Source: Tardiphaga robiniae
GTDB taxonomy: Bacteria > Pseudomonadota > Alphaproteobacteria > Rhizobiales > Xanthobacteraceae
Direction: 5' to 3'
Length of the DNA stretch: 64,000 nucleotides
Assembly: GCF_013359755.1 (NCBI RefSeq)
Contig: NZ_JABMCJ010000078.1
Location: forward strand, 1-64,000
The notes beneath the pieces are model-generated. The model did not search any database. It saw only the letters and a program-made list of their open reading frames with translations, and was not told the origin of the DNA. Both the position numbers and the translations under genes were made by a program. Positions 16,289 to 24,753 of the stretch are shown piece after piece; within the stretch, counting starts at the first letter, position 1, and the number at the start of each line of letters is the position of its first letter.

Positions 16289-16948
16289 ATGCAGCCCCGC
16301 AAGAAGATTCTGGTGGTCAATCCGAACAGCAACCCGCAGGTGACGCGCAACCTCGCGGAGGCGTTGCAACCGGTGATGTTCGAGGCCGGGCCCGAGATCG
16401 AATGCGTCACGCTGGCGGAAGGACCATTGGGCGTGCAGACGCAGGCCGATCTCGAAAGCGTCACCATACCGCTGAGCCGGCTGGTGGCCGCCGACAATTC
16501 GGCCGATGCCTTCGTCATCGCCTGCTATTCCGATCCCGGCCTGCACGTTTGCCGCGAGGCGACGCAGCGTCCGGTATTCGGGATCGCCGAATCCGGCGTG
16601 CTGACGGCACTGTCGCGCGGCGACCGCTTCGGCGTCATCGCGGTGGCGCAGGGCTCGATCGGCCGGCACATGCGTTATCTGCGCCAGATGTGCCTGATGG
16701 ATCGCTTCGCCGGCGAACGTCCGCTCAACATGAGTGTGGCGGAAGCGGCTTCAGGCGACGACACGCTGGCGCGCATGATCAAGGTCGGCCGCCAGTTGAA
16801 GGACGAGGACGGCGCCAACGCCGTGGTGATGGGCTGCGCCGGCATGTCGCGTCATCGCAGCGCGCTCGAGGATGCGCTCGGCATTCCGGTGATCGATCCG
16901 ACCCAGGCTGCGGTGAGCATGGCCATCGGCACGGTGATGTTTCAGTAA
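16289..16948 (+). CDS. Hydantoin racemase (Asp/Glu racemase family)
   Basis: A 219-residue protein of the Asp/Glu/hydantoin racemase family. It opens with VVNPNSNPQVT, typical of hydantoin racemases. The two catalytic cysteines are Cys79 in ACYSDPG and Cys183 in MGCAGMS. An AAGGAG site precedes ATG 16289. It would interconvert L- and D-5-substituted hydantoins so that the D-specific carbamoylase can use all the substrate. It stands alone on the plus strand between minus-strand partners. An allantoin racemase role is an alternative. Confidence 0.85.
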   Translation: MQPRKKILVVNPNSNPQVTRNLAEALQPVMFEAGPEIECVTLAEGPLGVQTQADLESVTIPLSRLVAADNSADAFVIACYSDPGLHVCREATQRPVFGIAESGVLTALSRGDRFGVIAVAQGSIGRHMRYLRQMCLMDRFAGERPLNMSVAEAASGDDTLARMIKVGRQLKDEDGANAVVMGCAGMSRHRSALEDALGIPVIDPTQAAVSMAIGTVMFQ

Positions 16949-16968
16949 GTTTGAGCTCCGGCAGTGAG

Positions 16969-17160
16969 CTCCCTCTCCCCGCTCTTGCGCGGGGAGAGGG
17001 GTGGGGTGAGGGGCGTGGCACGAACCTCGGCCGAAACTCGGCAGCAATGCACTGCTCAGTGAGCGACACGAGAATCCGACATTAACGCGACTGCGGTGAA
17101 CCGCCCCTCACCCGCCGCGAAGACGCGGCGACCTCTCCCCGCGCAAAGCGGGGAGAGGTT
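16969..17160. repeat. Palindromic intergenic repeat, family C, copy 2
   Basis: It matches the repeat at 5946-6132: CTCCCTCTCCCCGC and GCGGGGAGAGGGG at the left, CCTCTCCCCGCGC and GCGGGGAGAGG at the right, with a shared inner CACCCGCCGCGAAGACGCGG. It separates the convergent racemase and carbamoylase genes. Confidence 0.75.
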
Positions 17161-17195
17161 AGGTCAGTGCTTCTCGTCGATTTAAGAGCGTCGCC

Positions 17196-18125
17196 TTACT
17201 CCGGCGGCAGAACCACGCCCGTCTGGCTGGTGATCCGGCCATAGTGCTCGATGCGGCGGTGACGCTTGAAGTCGAAGATCGTGTCCTTGCCGAACTTCGT
17301 GTCATCGAGATCGACGGTGCAGACCAGCAGCTCATCGCCTTCGGTCTTGGCTTCGGCGAGAATGACGCCGTTGGGATCGACGATCAGTGAGCCGCCGATC
17401 AGGGGATGACCGTCTTCATCTCCGGCCTTGGCGACGGCGACCACGAAGGTCGAGTTCTGATAGGCGCCGGCCTGCACCGACAGGCGGTTGTGGAACAGGC
17501 GCTGCTCCGGGCCCTCGACCGACTTCTGCGAATTCACCGACGGCGTGTTGTAGCCGAGCACGATCATCTCGACGCCCTGCAAGCCCATCACGCGATAGGA
17601 TTCCGGCCAGCGGCGGTCGTTACACACCATCATGCCGAAGATGCCGCCCAGCGCGCGGAAGACGGGAAAGCCGAGGTCGCCCGGTTCGAAATAACGCTTT
17701 TCCAGATGCTGGAAGGCACGCTCGGTATCGAATTCGACATGGCCGGGCAGATGCACCTTGCGATATTTGCCGACGATCTTGCCGGTCTTGTCGGTGAGGA
17801 TCTGGGTGTTGAAGTGATGGCCGTCGGGGGTCAGTTCGGCATAGCCGATCGAGAGTGCGATACCGGCCTTGGCGGCGGCGTCGAATAGCGGCTGGGTCGC
17901 GGCGTTCGGCATCTCCGACTCGAACCAGGTGTCGACCTCCTTCTGGTCGGTCATGTACCAGCGCGGGAAAAATGTCGTCAGCGCCAGTTCCGGATAGACG
18001 ACGAGATCAGCGCCCTTCACCCTGGCGTCGTCCAGCAGCGCCAGCATGCGCTTGACCACGGCCTCGCGGCTTTCGGCTTTCTGAATTGGGCCCAGTTGGG
18101 CAGCGGCGACGGTAAGCTTACGCAT
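17196..18125 (-). CDS. N-carbamoyl-D-amino-acid hydrolase (nitrilase superfamily)
   Basis: A 309-residue carbon-nitrogen hydrolase. The catalytic triad is Glu46 (VYPELALTTFFPRW), Lys123 (KYRKVHLPGH) and Cys168 (CNDRRWPE). From memory these segments, and HLEKRYFEPGDLGFPV, are almost those of the Agrobacterium D-carbamoylase, so I favour that enzyme over beta-ureidopropionase or N-carbamoylputrescine amidase. ATG 18125 is the start; a longer open frame upstream to 19001 runs over the DUF4142 gene and is not protein-like. It completes the hydantoin route: racemase, hydantoinase, carbamoylase, yielding D-amino acid, CO2 and ammonia. Confidence 0.88.
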   Translation of the reverse strand: MRKLTVAAAQLGPIQKAESREAVVKRMLALLDDARVKGADLVVYPELALTTFFPRWYMTDQKEVDTWFESEMPNAATQPLFDAAAKAGIALSIGYAELTPDGHHFNTQILTDKTGKIVGKYRKVHLPGHVEFDTERAFQHLEKRYFEPGDLGFPVFRALGGIFGMMVCNDRRWPESYRVMGLQGVEMIVLGYNTPSVNSQKSVEGPEQRLFHNRLSVQAGAYQNSTFVVAVAKAGDEDGHPLIGGSLIVDPNGVILAEAKTEGDELLVCTVDLDDTKFGKDTIFDFKRHRRIEHYGRITSQTGVVLPPE

Positions 18126-18335
18126 AAAATTATCCGGGTTCGGGTTGCGTGCGGTTTGTACCAGAACCGAAAGCAATGATCGAGCCAACACGAGGCCCTT
18201 CCGGCCCGCTGGGACCGGGCGGCCCAGACAGGCCTGATCCGGGCCTTCGCCCCCTGCCTCATTTGGTCCGGAACACAACACGATTGATCCGGTTGTGCTG
18301 ACACCTGATGCCCTCGTCCAAACATTGGAAAAATC

Positions 18336-18878
18336 ATGAAACGCCGCACCCTTATTGCCGCGAGCCTGTTGCTCGTGTCCTCCGCCCTCGCCCCAGCCGT
18401 TTACGCGCAGTCCGTCGGCGAAAAGACGGGAGTCAATTCCGTTCTCGGTGTCAGCCCGAGCACCCCTGATTTCGTCAAGCAGGTCGCGATCAGCGACATG
18501 TTCGAGATCCAGTCCAACACGCTGGCGGAAAGCAAGGGAAATGCCGCCGAGAAATCCTTTGCAGCTATGATGGTGAAAGATCACACCAAGACCAGCACCG
18601 AGCTGAAGGCGATGGTCAGCAGCGGCAAGGTTAAGGCCGAACTTCCGCCAGCGCTCGACAGCGCGCATCAGAGTAAGCTCGACAAGTTGAAGGAACAAAG
18701 CGGAGCTGACTTCAGCAAGAACTTCAATTCGGTCCAGGTCGACGCCCACAAGGACGCGGTTGACTTGTTCGAGCGCTACGCCAAAAGCGGCGACAATGCC
18801 GAATTGAAGGAATGGGCCGGAAAGACGCTGCCGGCGCTGAAGCATCACCTCGAAATGGCGCAGAACCTCAGCAAGTAG
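18336..18878 (+). CDS. DUF4142 exported helical protein
   Basis: A 180-residue protein with a signal peptide (residues 1-24, ending AVYAQ) and a DUF4142 domain: four-helix, ferritin-like, rich in Lys/Glu, with the AISDMFEIQSNTLA and KHHLEMAQ segments common to the family. No enzymatic function is established. It lies 80 bases before the catalase with a terminator-like hairpin between; DUF4142 genes are often found with stress genes, so a role in envelope or oxidative stress is plausible. Confidence 0.85.
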   Translation: MKRRTLIAASLLLVSSALAPAVYAQSVGEKTGVNSVLGVSPSTPDFVKQVAISDMFEIQSNTLAESKGNAAEKSFAAMMVKDHTKTSTELKAMVSSGKVKAELPPALDSAHQSKLDKLKEQSGADFSKNFNSVQVDAHKDAVDLFERYAKSGDNAELKEWAGKTLPALKHHLEMAQNLSK

Positions 18879-18904
18879 CGCCTGCCCAACGCCGAACTCC
18901 CTGA

Positions 18905-18928
18905 GGCCCGCGAACGCAATCGCGGGCC
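18905..18928 (+). terminator. Hairpin after the DUF4142 gene
   Basis: GGCCCGCGA (18905-18913) and TCGCGGGCC (18920-18928) form a perfect 9-bp stem with a 6-base loop, followed by CTTCTCCC. It lies 26 bases after the stop and 30 before the catalase start, so it may end or attenuate transcription into the catalase. Confidence 0.6.
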
Positions 18929-18958
18929 CTTCTCCCGGTAACTTCTGCGAGACATCCC

Positions 18959-21076
18959 ATGGCCAAATCATCGATGCCCAAAAGCGGCACCACCAATGCA
19001 ACGATTCACGATCAGACGCTCATTCGCGGTGAAGGCGGCGAACTCCATCAGATAGCCGGACCAGAGGACGCGTTGCTGACGACCGCCCAGGGCGGCCCGG
19101 TTTTCGACGATCAAAACTCGCTCAAGGCCGGATCGCGCGGACCGACATTGCTCGAGGACTTTCACTTTCGTGAAAAGATCTTCCATTTCGATCACGAGCG
19201 GATTCCCGAGCGCGTGGTGCATGCACGCGGTTACGCGGCGCACGGCTTCTTCGAAAATTACGGTTCACTGGCCAAGCATACCCGCGCAGATCTGTTTCAG
19301 CGCGCAGGCGAGCGAACCCCCGCCTTCGTTCGATTCTCGACGGTCGCGGGCAGCAAGGGCTCGTTCGACCTCGCACGCGACGTGCGCGGCTTTGCCGTCA
19401 AAATCTATACCCAAGAGGGCAACTGGGACCTGGTCGGCAACAACATCCCGGTGTTCTTCATCCAGGATGCAATCAAGTTTCCCGATCTGGTCCATGCCGT
19501 GAAGGAAGAGCCCGACAGCGCCTTCCCTCAGGCGCAGTCGGCGCATGACAACTTCTGGGATTTCATTTCGCTGACGCCCGAAAGCATGCACATGGTCATG
19601 TGGCAGATGTCGGACCGAACGATTCCCCGCTCTTTCCGCTTTATGGAGGGGTTCGGCGTCCATACGTTCCGCTTCGTAAACGCCAAGGACGAATCGACCT
19701 TCGTCAAATTCCACTGGAAGCCGAAGCTCGGTCTGCAATCGGTGCTGTGGAACGAGGCCGTCAAGATCAACGGCGCCGATCCGGATTTTCATCGCCGCGA
19801 CTTGTGGAGCGCTATCCAGTCCGGCGACTATCCCGAATGGGAGCTGCGGGTGCAGCTGTTCAACAACGAGTTTGCTGACAAATTCGATTTCGACGTGCTC
19901 GACCCCACCAAGATCATCCCCGAAGAACTCGTGCCCCCGATCGCTATCGGCCGTCTGGTGCTGGACCGCATGCCGGACAATTTCTTTGCTGAGACCGAGC
20001 AGGTTGCGTTCATGACGCAGAATGTTCCGCCCGGCATCGACTTCACCAATGACCCGCTGCTGCAAGGCCGCAACTTCTCCTATCTGGACACCCAACTGAA
20101 GCGGCTCGGCAGTCCGAACTTCACCCATATCCCGATCAATGCTCCGAAATGTCCGTTCGGACATTTCCAGCAGGACGGGCACATGGCCATGCGCAACCCG
20201 GTCGGTCGCGTCAACTACCAGCCAAATTCGTTCGGCGTAGGCCCGCGCGAGTCAACCGCCAAAGGCTTCAAGACATTTGCTGACATAGGGCAAGGCGCGA
20301 AGCGTCGGCTGCGCGCGGAGAGCTTTGCGGATCACTACAGCCAGGCACGGCAGTTCTTCATCAGCCAAACCAGGGGCGAGCAACACCATATTGCCGCTGC
20401 GCTGACTTTCGAATTGAGCAAAGTGAAGACACCGGTGATCCGCGAGCGCATGGTCGCGCATCTCCTGAACATCGATGAAGGACTGGCCAACAGGGTCGGC
20501 ACCATGCTGGGTCTTCCGACGATGCCGAAGCCTGCTGACGCGGCGATGCCCACGCGGCAGGATCTGACGGAGTCGCCAGCGCTCAGCATTGTCGCAAATG
20601 GCCCGCAGCGTTTCGAGGGCCGCAAGCTCGGCATCCTCGTCACCGACGGGGTCGATGCCAAGCTGCTTGCCGCCCTGCAAGGCGCGGTGACGGAGGCCGG
20701 CGCAACATACGAGATCATTGCGCCAAAGGTGAACGGCGTTGAAGCCAGCGATGGCAGCCTGGTCGCCGCCGACCAGATGATCGATGGTGGCCCGTCCGTT
20801 CTCTATGACGCAGTGGCCTTGCTCCCGGCGGAAGCCGGAATCGACGACCTCTTGCAGGAATCAACCGCCCGCGACTTCGTCACCGACGCCTTTGCCCACT
20901 GCAAGTTTATCGGACATTCCGAGGCCGCCGAGCGGTTGTTCGCCAAGGTGGGAATCGCGGACGACCTCGATGAAGGCGTCGTTGCGCTGGGCAGCGCCGA
21001 CGACGTGCCGGGCTTCATGGACAAGCTGGCCAAGCTGCGGCTCTGGAGCCGCGAACCGAGCGTCAAGATGCGCTGA
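18959..21076 (+). CDS. katE: Large-subunit monofunctional catalase, HPII type
   Basis: A 705-residue clade 2 catalase that turns hydrogen peroxide into water and oxygen. The distal His88 lies in ERVVHARG, the active-site Asn in [10 protein letters not shown], and the proximal haem Tyr in RNFSYLDTQ (about residue 374). The region after about 555 is the extra DJ-1/flavodoxin-like C-terminal domain ([17 protein letters not shown]) that marks the HPII type. The length fits the family (690-750). It is a single gene with its own terminator-like hairpin downstream; expression is likely tied to general stress or stationary phase, as is usual for this type. Confidence 0.95.
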   Translation: MAKSSMPKSGTTNATIHDQTLIRGEGGELHQIAGPEDALLTTAQGGPVFDDQNSLKAGSRGPTLLEDFHFREKIFHFDHERIPERVVHARGYAAHGFFENYGSLAKHTRADLFQRAGERTPAFVRFSTVAGSKGSFDLARDVRGFAVKIYTQEGNWDLVGNNIPVFFIQDAIKFPDLVHAVKEEPDSAFPQAQSAHDNFWDFISLTPESMHMVMWQMSDRTIPRSFRFMEGFGVHTFRFVNAKDESTFVKFHWKPKLGLQSVLWNEAVKINGADPDFHRRDLWSAIQSGDYPEWELRVQLFNNEFADKFDFDVLDPTKIIPEELVPPIAIGRLVLDRMPDNFFAETEQVAFMTQNVPPGIDFTNDPLLQGRNFSYLDTQLKRLGSPNFTHIPINAPKCPFGHFQQDGHMAMRNPVGRVNYQPNSFGVGPRESTAKGFKTFADIGQGAKRRLRAESFADHYSQARQFFISQTRGEQHHIAAALTFELSKVKTPVIRERMVAHLLNIDEGLANRVGTMLGLPTMPKPADAAMPTRQDLTESPALSIVANGPQRFEGRKLGILVTDGVDAKLLAALQGAVTEAGATYEIIAPKVNGVEASDGSLVAADQMIDGGPSVLYDAVALLPAEAGIDDLLQESTARDFVTDAFAHCKFIGHSEAAERLFAKVGIADDLDEGVVALGSADDVPGFMDKLAKLRLWSREPSVKMR

Positions 21077-21087
21077 AGCATGCGGTT

Positions 21088-21106
21088 GCCCGCCCTGTGT
21101 GCGGGC
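21088..21106 (+). terminator. Terminator-like hairpin after katE
   Basis: GCCCGC (21088-21093) pairs with GCGGGC (21101-21106) around a 7-base loop, 11 bases after the stop codon, followed shortly by ATAACTTTTG. Confidence 0.6.
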
Positions 21107-21139
21107 CGGCATAACTTTTGAGCAAAGCTTTCAGGTCGA

Positions 21140-21174
21140 AGCAATGGCGCGGCATTTTATGCTGCGCCATTGCT
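21140..21174. repeat. Long perfect hairpin between katE and the peptide importer
   Basis: AGCAATGGCGC (21140-21150) pairs perfectly with GCGCCATTGCT (21164-21174). Inside, GCAT and ATGC pair around TTT, so the 35-base element is almost one continuous stem. It lies in a gap without genes and is stronger than needed for a terminator; it might be a structured RNA, a second terminator or a protein site. Confidence 0.6.
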
Positions 21175-21302
21175 ATGTCTTGCAAGAATTCTCTGAGCCG
21201 CCGCAGCATTAGGGAATGACTTGGCCGCCGGTTATGCCCTAGGTTGCGCGGGCTATGCGCTGGTTCCATCTGCGCAGGCACGACGCAGGAGACTTCGACA
21301 CC

Positions 21303-22916
21303 ATGACCCGCCTGGAAATGACCCGCCGCACGGCGCTGCTGACCTCCGCCGCCATCGCTGCCAATGTCGCGAACCCGCTACGCGCCTTCGCGCAGGAAAC
21401 GCCCCGCAAGGGCGGCGTGTTCAACGTCCATTACGGTGCAGAACAGCGTCAGCTCAACCCCAGCATTCAGGCCTCCACCGGCGTTTACATCATCGGCGGC
21501 AAGATCCAGGAAGCACTGGTCGATCTCGACGCCAATGGCCAGCCGGTCGGCGTGCTCGCGGAGAGCTGGGAATCCACGCCGGACGGCAAGACCATCACCT
21601 TCAAGTTGCGCAAGGGCGTGACCTGGCACGACGGCAAGCCGTTCACCTCGGCCGACGTCCAATTCACCGCCATGAACATGTGGAAGAAGATCCTCAATTA
21701 CGGATCAACCCTGCAGCTGTTCCTCACCGCGGTGGAAACGCCGGACGCACAGACCGCGATCTTCAAATATGAGCGGCCGATGCCGCTCGGCCTGCTCCTG
21801 CGCGCACTGCCGGACCTCGGCTATATCTCCGCCAAGCACCTCTATGAGGGCAGCAGCGACATCCGCCAGAACCCGACCAACCTTGCCCCGGTCGGCACCG
21901 GCCCGTTCAAATTCGTCAAATACGAGCGGGGCCAATACATCATCGCCGAGCGCAACGAGAATTACTGGCGCCCGAATGCGCCCTATCTCGACCGCATCGT
22001 CTGGAAGGTCGTCACCGATCGCGCCGCGGCCGCCGCCCAGATGGAAGCCGGCGACATCCAGTACAGCCCGTTCACGGGTCTCACGATTTCCGACACGGCA
22101 CGGCTGAGCAAGGACAAGCGCTTCATCGTCTCCACCAAGGGCAATGAAGGCAACGCGCGCACCAACACCATCGAGTTCAATTTCCGCCGCAAGGAGCTGG
22201 CCGATATCCGCGTTCGCCGCGCCATTGCGCATGCGATCAATGTGCCGTTCTTCATCGAGAATTTCCTCGGCGACTTCGCCAAGCTCGGCACCGGCCCGAT
22301 CCCCTCGGTCTCCACCGACTTCTATCCGGGTCCGGACACGCCGCAATATCCCTACGACAAGAAGAAGGCGGCCGCGCTGCTCGACGAGGCCGGCTTCAAA
22401 CCGGGCGCCGGCGGCACCCGGTTCTCGCTGCGCCTGCTGCCCGCTCCCTGGGGCGAGGACATCTCGCTGTGGGCGACCTTCATCCAGCAGTCGCTGGGCG
22501 AAGTCGGCATTCCCGTCGAGATCGTCCGCAACGATGGCGGCGGCTTCCTGAAGCAGGTCTATGACGATCACGCCTTCGACCTCTCAACCGGCTGGCACCA
22601 GTATCGCAACGATCCCGCCGTCTCGACCACGGTCTGGTATCGCTCCGGCCAGCCGAAGGGCGCGCCCTGGACCAACCAGTGGGACTGGAAGAATGACGCG
22701 ATCGACAAGGTGATCGACGACGCGGCCACCGAGATCGATCCGGTCAAGCGCAAGGCGCTCTATGCGACCTTCGTCAAGGAAGCCAACACCGAACTGCCGG
22801 TGTGGATGCCGATCGAACAGATCTTCGTCACGGTGATTACCGCGAAGGCGCGTAACCATTCCAACACGCCGCGCTGGGGATCGTCGAGCTGGCACGATCT
22901 TTGGCTTTCCGCCTGA
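21303..22916 (+). CDS. Peptide/opine-type ABC importer binding protein (family 5)
   Basis: A 537-residue periplasmic binding protein of the SBP_bac_5 (DppA/OppA-like) family. The N-terminus has a twin-arginine-like signal (MTRRTALLTSAAIAANVA), cleaved near RAFAQ. The domain shows the usual VGVLAESWESTPDGKTITFKLR segment. ATG 21303 is preferred over 21255 because an AGGAG-like site lies upstream and because it places the signal at the start. It begins an operon of two permeases and a double ATPase. Ligands in the family include peptides, opines, nickel and oligosaccharides; neighbouring amino-acid enzymes suggest a modified amino acid or peptide. Confidence 0.9.
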   Translation: MTRLEMTRRTALLTSAAIAANVANPLRAFAQETPRKGGVFNVHYGAEQRQLNPSIQASTGVYIIGGKIQEALVDLDANGQPVGVLAESWESTPDGKTITFKLRKGVTWHDGKPFTSADVQFTAMNMWKKILNYGSTLQLFLTAVETPDAQTAIFKYERPMPLGLLLRALPDLGYISAKHLYEGSSDIRQNPTNLAPVGTGPFKFVKYERGQYIIAERNENYWRPNAPYLDRIVWKVVTDRAAAAAQMEAGDIQYSPFTGLTISDTARLSKDKRFIVSTKGNEGNARTNTIEFNFRRKELADIRVRRAIAHAINVPFFIENFLGDFAKLGTGPIPSVSTDFYPGPDTPQYPYDKKKAAALLDEAGFKPGAGGTRFSLRLLPAPWGEDISLWATFIQQSLGEVGIPVEIVRNDGGGFLKQVYDDHAFDLSTGWHQYRNDPAVSTTVWYRSGQPKGAPWTNQWDWKNDAIDKVIDDAATEIDPVKRKALYATFVKEANTELPVWMPIEQIFVTVITAKARNHSNTPRWGSSSWHDLWLSA

Positions 22917-22940
22917 GCCAAACTTCGCCACAATAGCCAG

Positions 22941-23918
22941 ATGCGCATCCTGAGCCTTGCGGGGCGGCGGCTCGCCGCCTCGATACCCACACTATTCCTG
23001 ATCCTGATCGGCGTGTTCCTGCTGCTGCAATTCGCACCGGGAGACACCGTCGATGCCATGATGGCACAGATGGGCGGCGGCGATGCCGCAACCGCCCGCG
23101 AGCTGCGCAAATTCTACGGGCTTGATCTCTCGATCCCGATGCAGCTCGGCAACTATCTGTGGCGGCTGATCCGGCTCGATCTCGGCTTCTCTTCGATCTA
23201 CGGCAAGCCGGTCGCGACCGTGATCCTCGAGCGGCTCCCGCCGACGATCCTCTTGATGACCGCGTCGCTGTCCTTTGCGTTTTTCTTCGGCCTGCTGCTT
23301 GGTGTCATCGCTGCACGCGGCGTCAACAAGTGGCCGGACACGCTGATCTCCACCCTAGGCCTCGTCTTCTACGCTACGCCGTCGTTCTGGTTCGGTCTGA
23401 TGGCCATCGTGGTGTTCTCGATCTATCTGCAATGGCTGCCGGCCGGTGGCTTCGAGGATATCGGCGCCGTACAGACCGGATTTGGCCGCACCATCGACAT
23501 CGCGCTGCATCTGATCCTGCCGACGCTGACACTGGGCCTGATCTTCCTCGCGATTTATCTGCGCATCATGCGCGCCTCGATGCTGGAAGTGCTCAATCTC
23601 GATTTCGTCCGCACCGCACGCGCCAAGGGCCTCGACGAGACCCGGGTGGTGGTGAAGCATGTGCTACGCAACGCCCTGCTGCCGATGGTGACGCTGATCG
23701 GGCTGCAGGCCGGCACCATGCTCGGCGGTTCGGTCGTGGTGGAGAGCGTATTCTCCTTGCCCGGCCTCGGACGGCTGGCTTACGAGTCCGTCGTGCAGCG
23801 CGATCTCAACACGCTGCTCGGCATCGTCTTCGTCTCGGCGCTGCTGGTGATATTAGTCAATTTCCTCGTCGACCTTCTCTATGCGCGGCTCGATCCGCGC
23901 ATCCAGGCGGAGGCATGA
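22941..23918 (+). CDS. Peptide-type ABC importer permease 1 (DppB-like)
   Basis: A 325-residue permease of the DppB/OppB family with six membrane segments. The N-terminal hydrophobic segment followed by FAPGDTVDAMMAQMGG is typical, and the EAA loop reads FVRTARAKGLDETRVVVKH. It lies 24 bases after the binding-protein gene and one base before the next permease, whose first ATG is at 23920. Confidence 0.92.
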   Translation: MRILSLAGRRLAASIPTLFLILIGVFLLLQFAPGDTVDAMMAQMGGGDAATARELRKFYGLDLSIPMQLGNYLWRLIRLDLGFSSIYGKPVATVILERLPPTILLMTASLSFAFFFGLLLGVIAARGVNKWPDTLISTLGLVFYATPSFWFGLMAIVVFSIYLQWLPAGGFEDIGAVQTGFGRTIDIALHLILPTLTLGLIFLAIYLRIMRASMLEVLNLDFVRTARAKGLDETRVVVKHVLRNALLPMVTLIGLQAGTMLGGSVVVESVFSLPGLGRLAYESVVQRDLNTLLGIVFVSALLVILVNFLVDLLYARLDPRIQAEA

Positions 23919-23919
23919 G

Positions 23920-24753
23920 ATGATGGACGCGGTCAAACGCTATTTCCGCAGCCCGGCCGCCGTCGTCGGCCTGCTGCTCCTGCTGGTGGTCATCGTGATG
24001 GCCATCACCGCGAGCTGGATCTATCCGCGCGATCCGCTGGCGCTGGCCGGCCGGCCGCTGATCTGGCCGTTCTCCAATCCACGCTTCCTATTGGGCACCG
24101 ACAATTCCGGCCGCGATATCGCCGCGCAGATTTTCTACGGCGCGCGCATCTCGCTGCTGATCGGAGGCGTGGCGACTGTCATCGCCGTGGTCATCGGCGT
24201 GCTGATCGGCGCCTTTGCCGGTTATTATGGCGGCTGGGTCGATACGGTCTTGATGCGCATCACCGAAGCATTCCAGACCCTGCCGAACTTCGTGCTGCTG
24301 CTGGTGCTGGTCGCCGTGTTCGGCTCGACCATCACCACCGTCACCGTCGCCGTCGGCATCGTGTCATGGCCGGCACCGGCGCGGCTGACGCGCGCGGAAT
24401 TCATGTCGCTGCGCAGCCGCGAATTCGTGCAGGCCGGGCGCACGCTGGGCATGAAAGACATCCAGCTGATCCTCGGCGAGATCCTGCCTAATGCGCTGCC
24501 GCCCGTGATCGTCTATGCCAGCGTGGTGATGGCGTTGTCGATCCTGCTGGAAAGCGCACTCGCCTTCCTGCGTCTCTCTGATCCCAACGTGGCGTCATGG
24601 GGCAACCTCATTGGTCTCGGCCGCGACGTGCTGCGCGTGCAGTGGTATGTCTCCGCAATCCCCGGCATCGCCATCCTGCTCACGGTGCTCGCCGTATCGC
24701 TGGTCGGCCAGGGCCTCAACGATGCGCTTAATCCGAGACTGAAAAGCCGATGA
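23920..24753 (+). CDS. Peptide-type ABC importer permease 2 (DppC-like)
   Basis: A 277-residue permease of the DppC/OppC family. It has the N-terminal segment, the LLGTDNSGRDI motif of the family and the EAA loop REFVQAGRTLGMKD. Two adjacent ATGs (23920 and 23923) are possible starts. It overlaps the ATPase gene by four bases (ATGA). Confidence 0.92.
   Translation: MMDAVKRYFRSPAAVVGLLLLLVVIVMAITASWIYPRDPLALAGRPLIWPFSNPRFLLGTDNSGRDIAAQIFYGARISLLIGGVATVIAVVIGVLIGAFAGYYGGWVDTVLMRITEAFQTLPNFVLLLVLVAVFGSTITTVTVAVGIVSWPAPARLTRAEFMSLRSREFVQAGRTLGMKDIQLILGEILPNALPPVIVYASVVMALSILLESALAFLRLSDPNVASWGNLIGLGRDVLRVQWYVSAIPGIAILLTVLAVSLVGQGLNDALNPRLKSR

Noticed and set aside
18126-19001. N-terminal extension of the carbamoylase open frame (601 residues in total)
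   Set aside because: It runs antisense over the DUF4142 gene, has no family features, and the known enzyme begins at ATG 18125.
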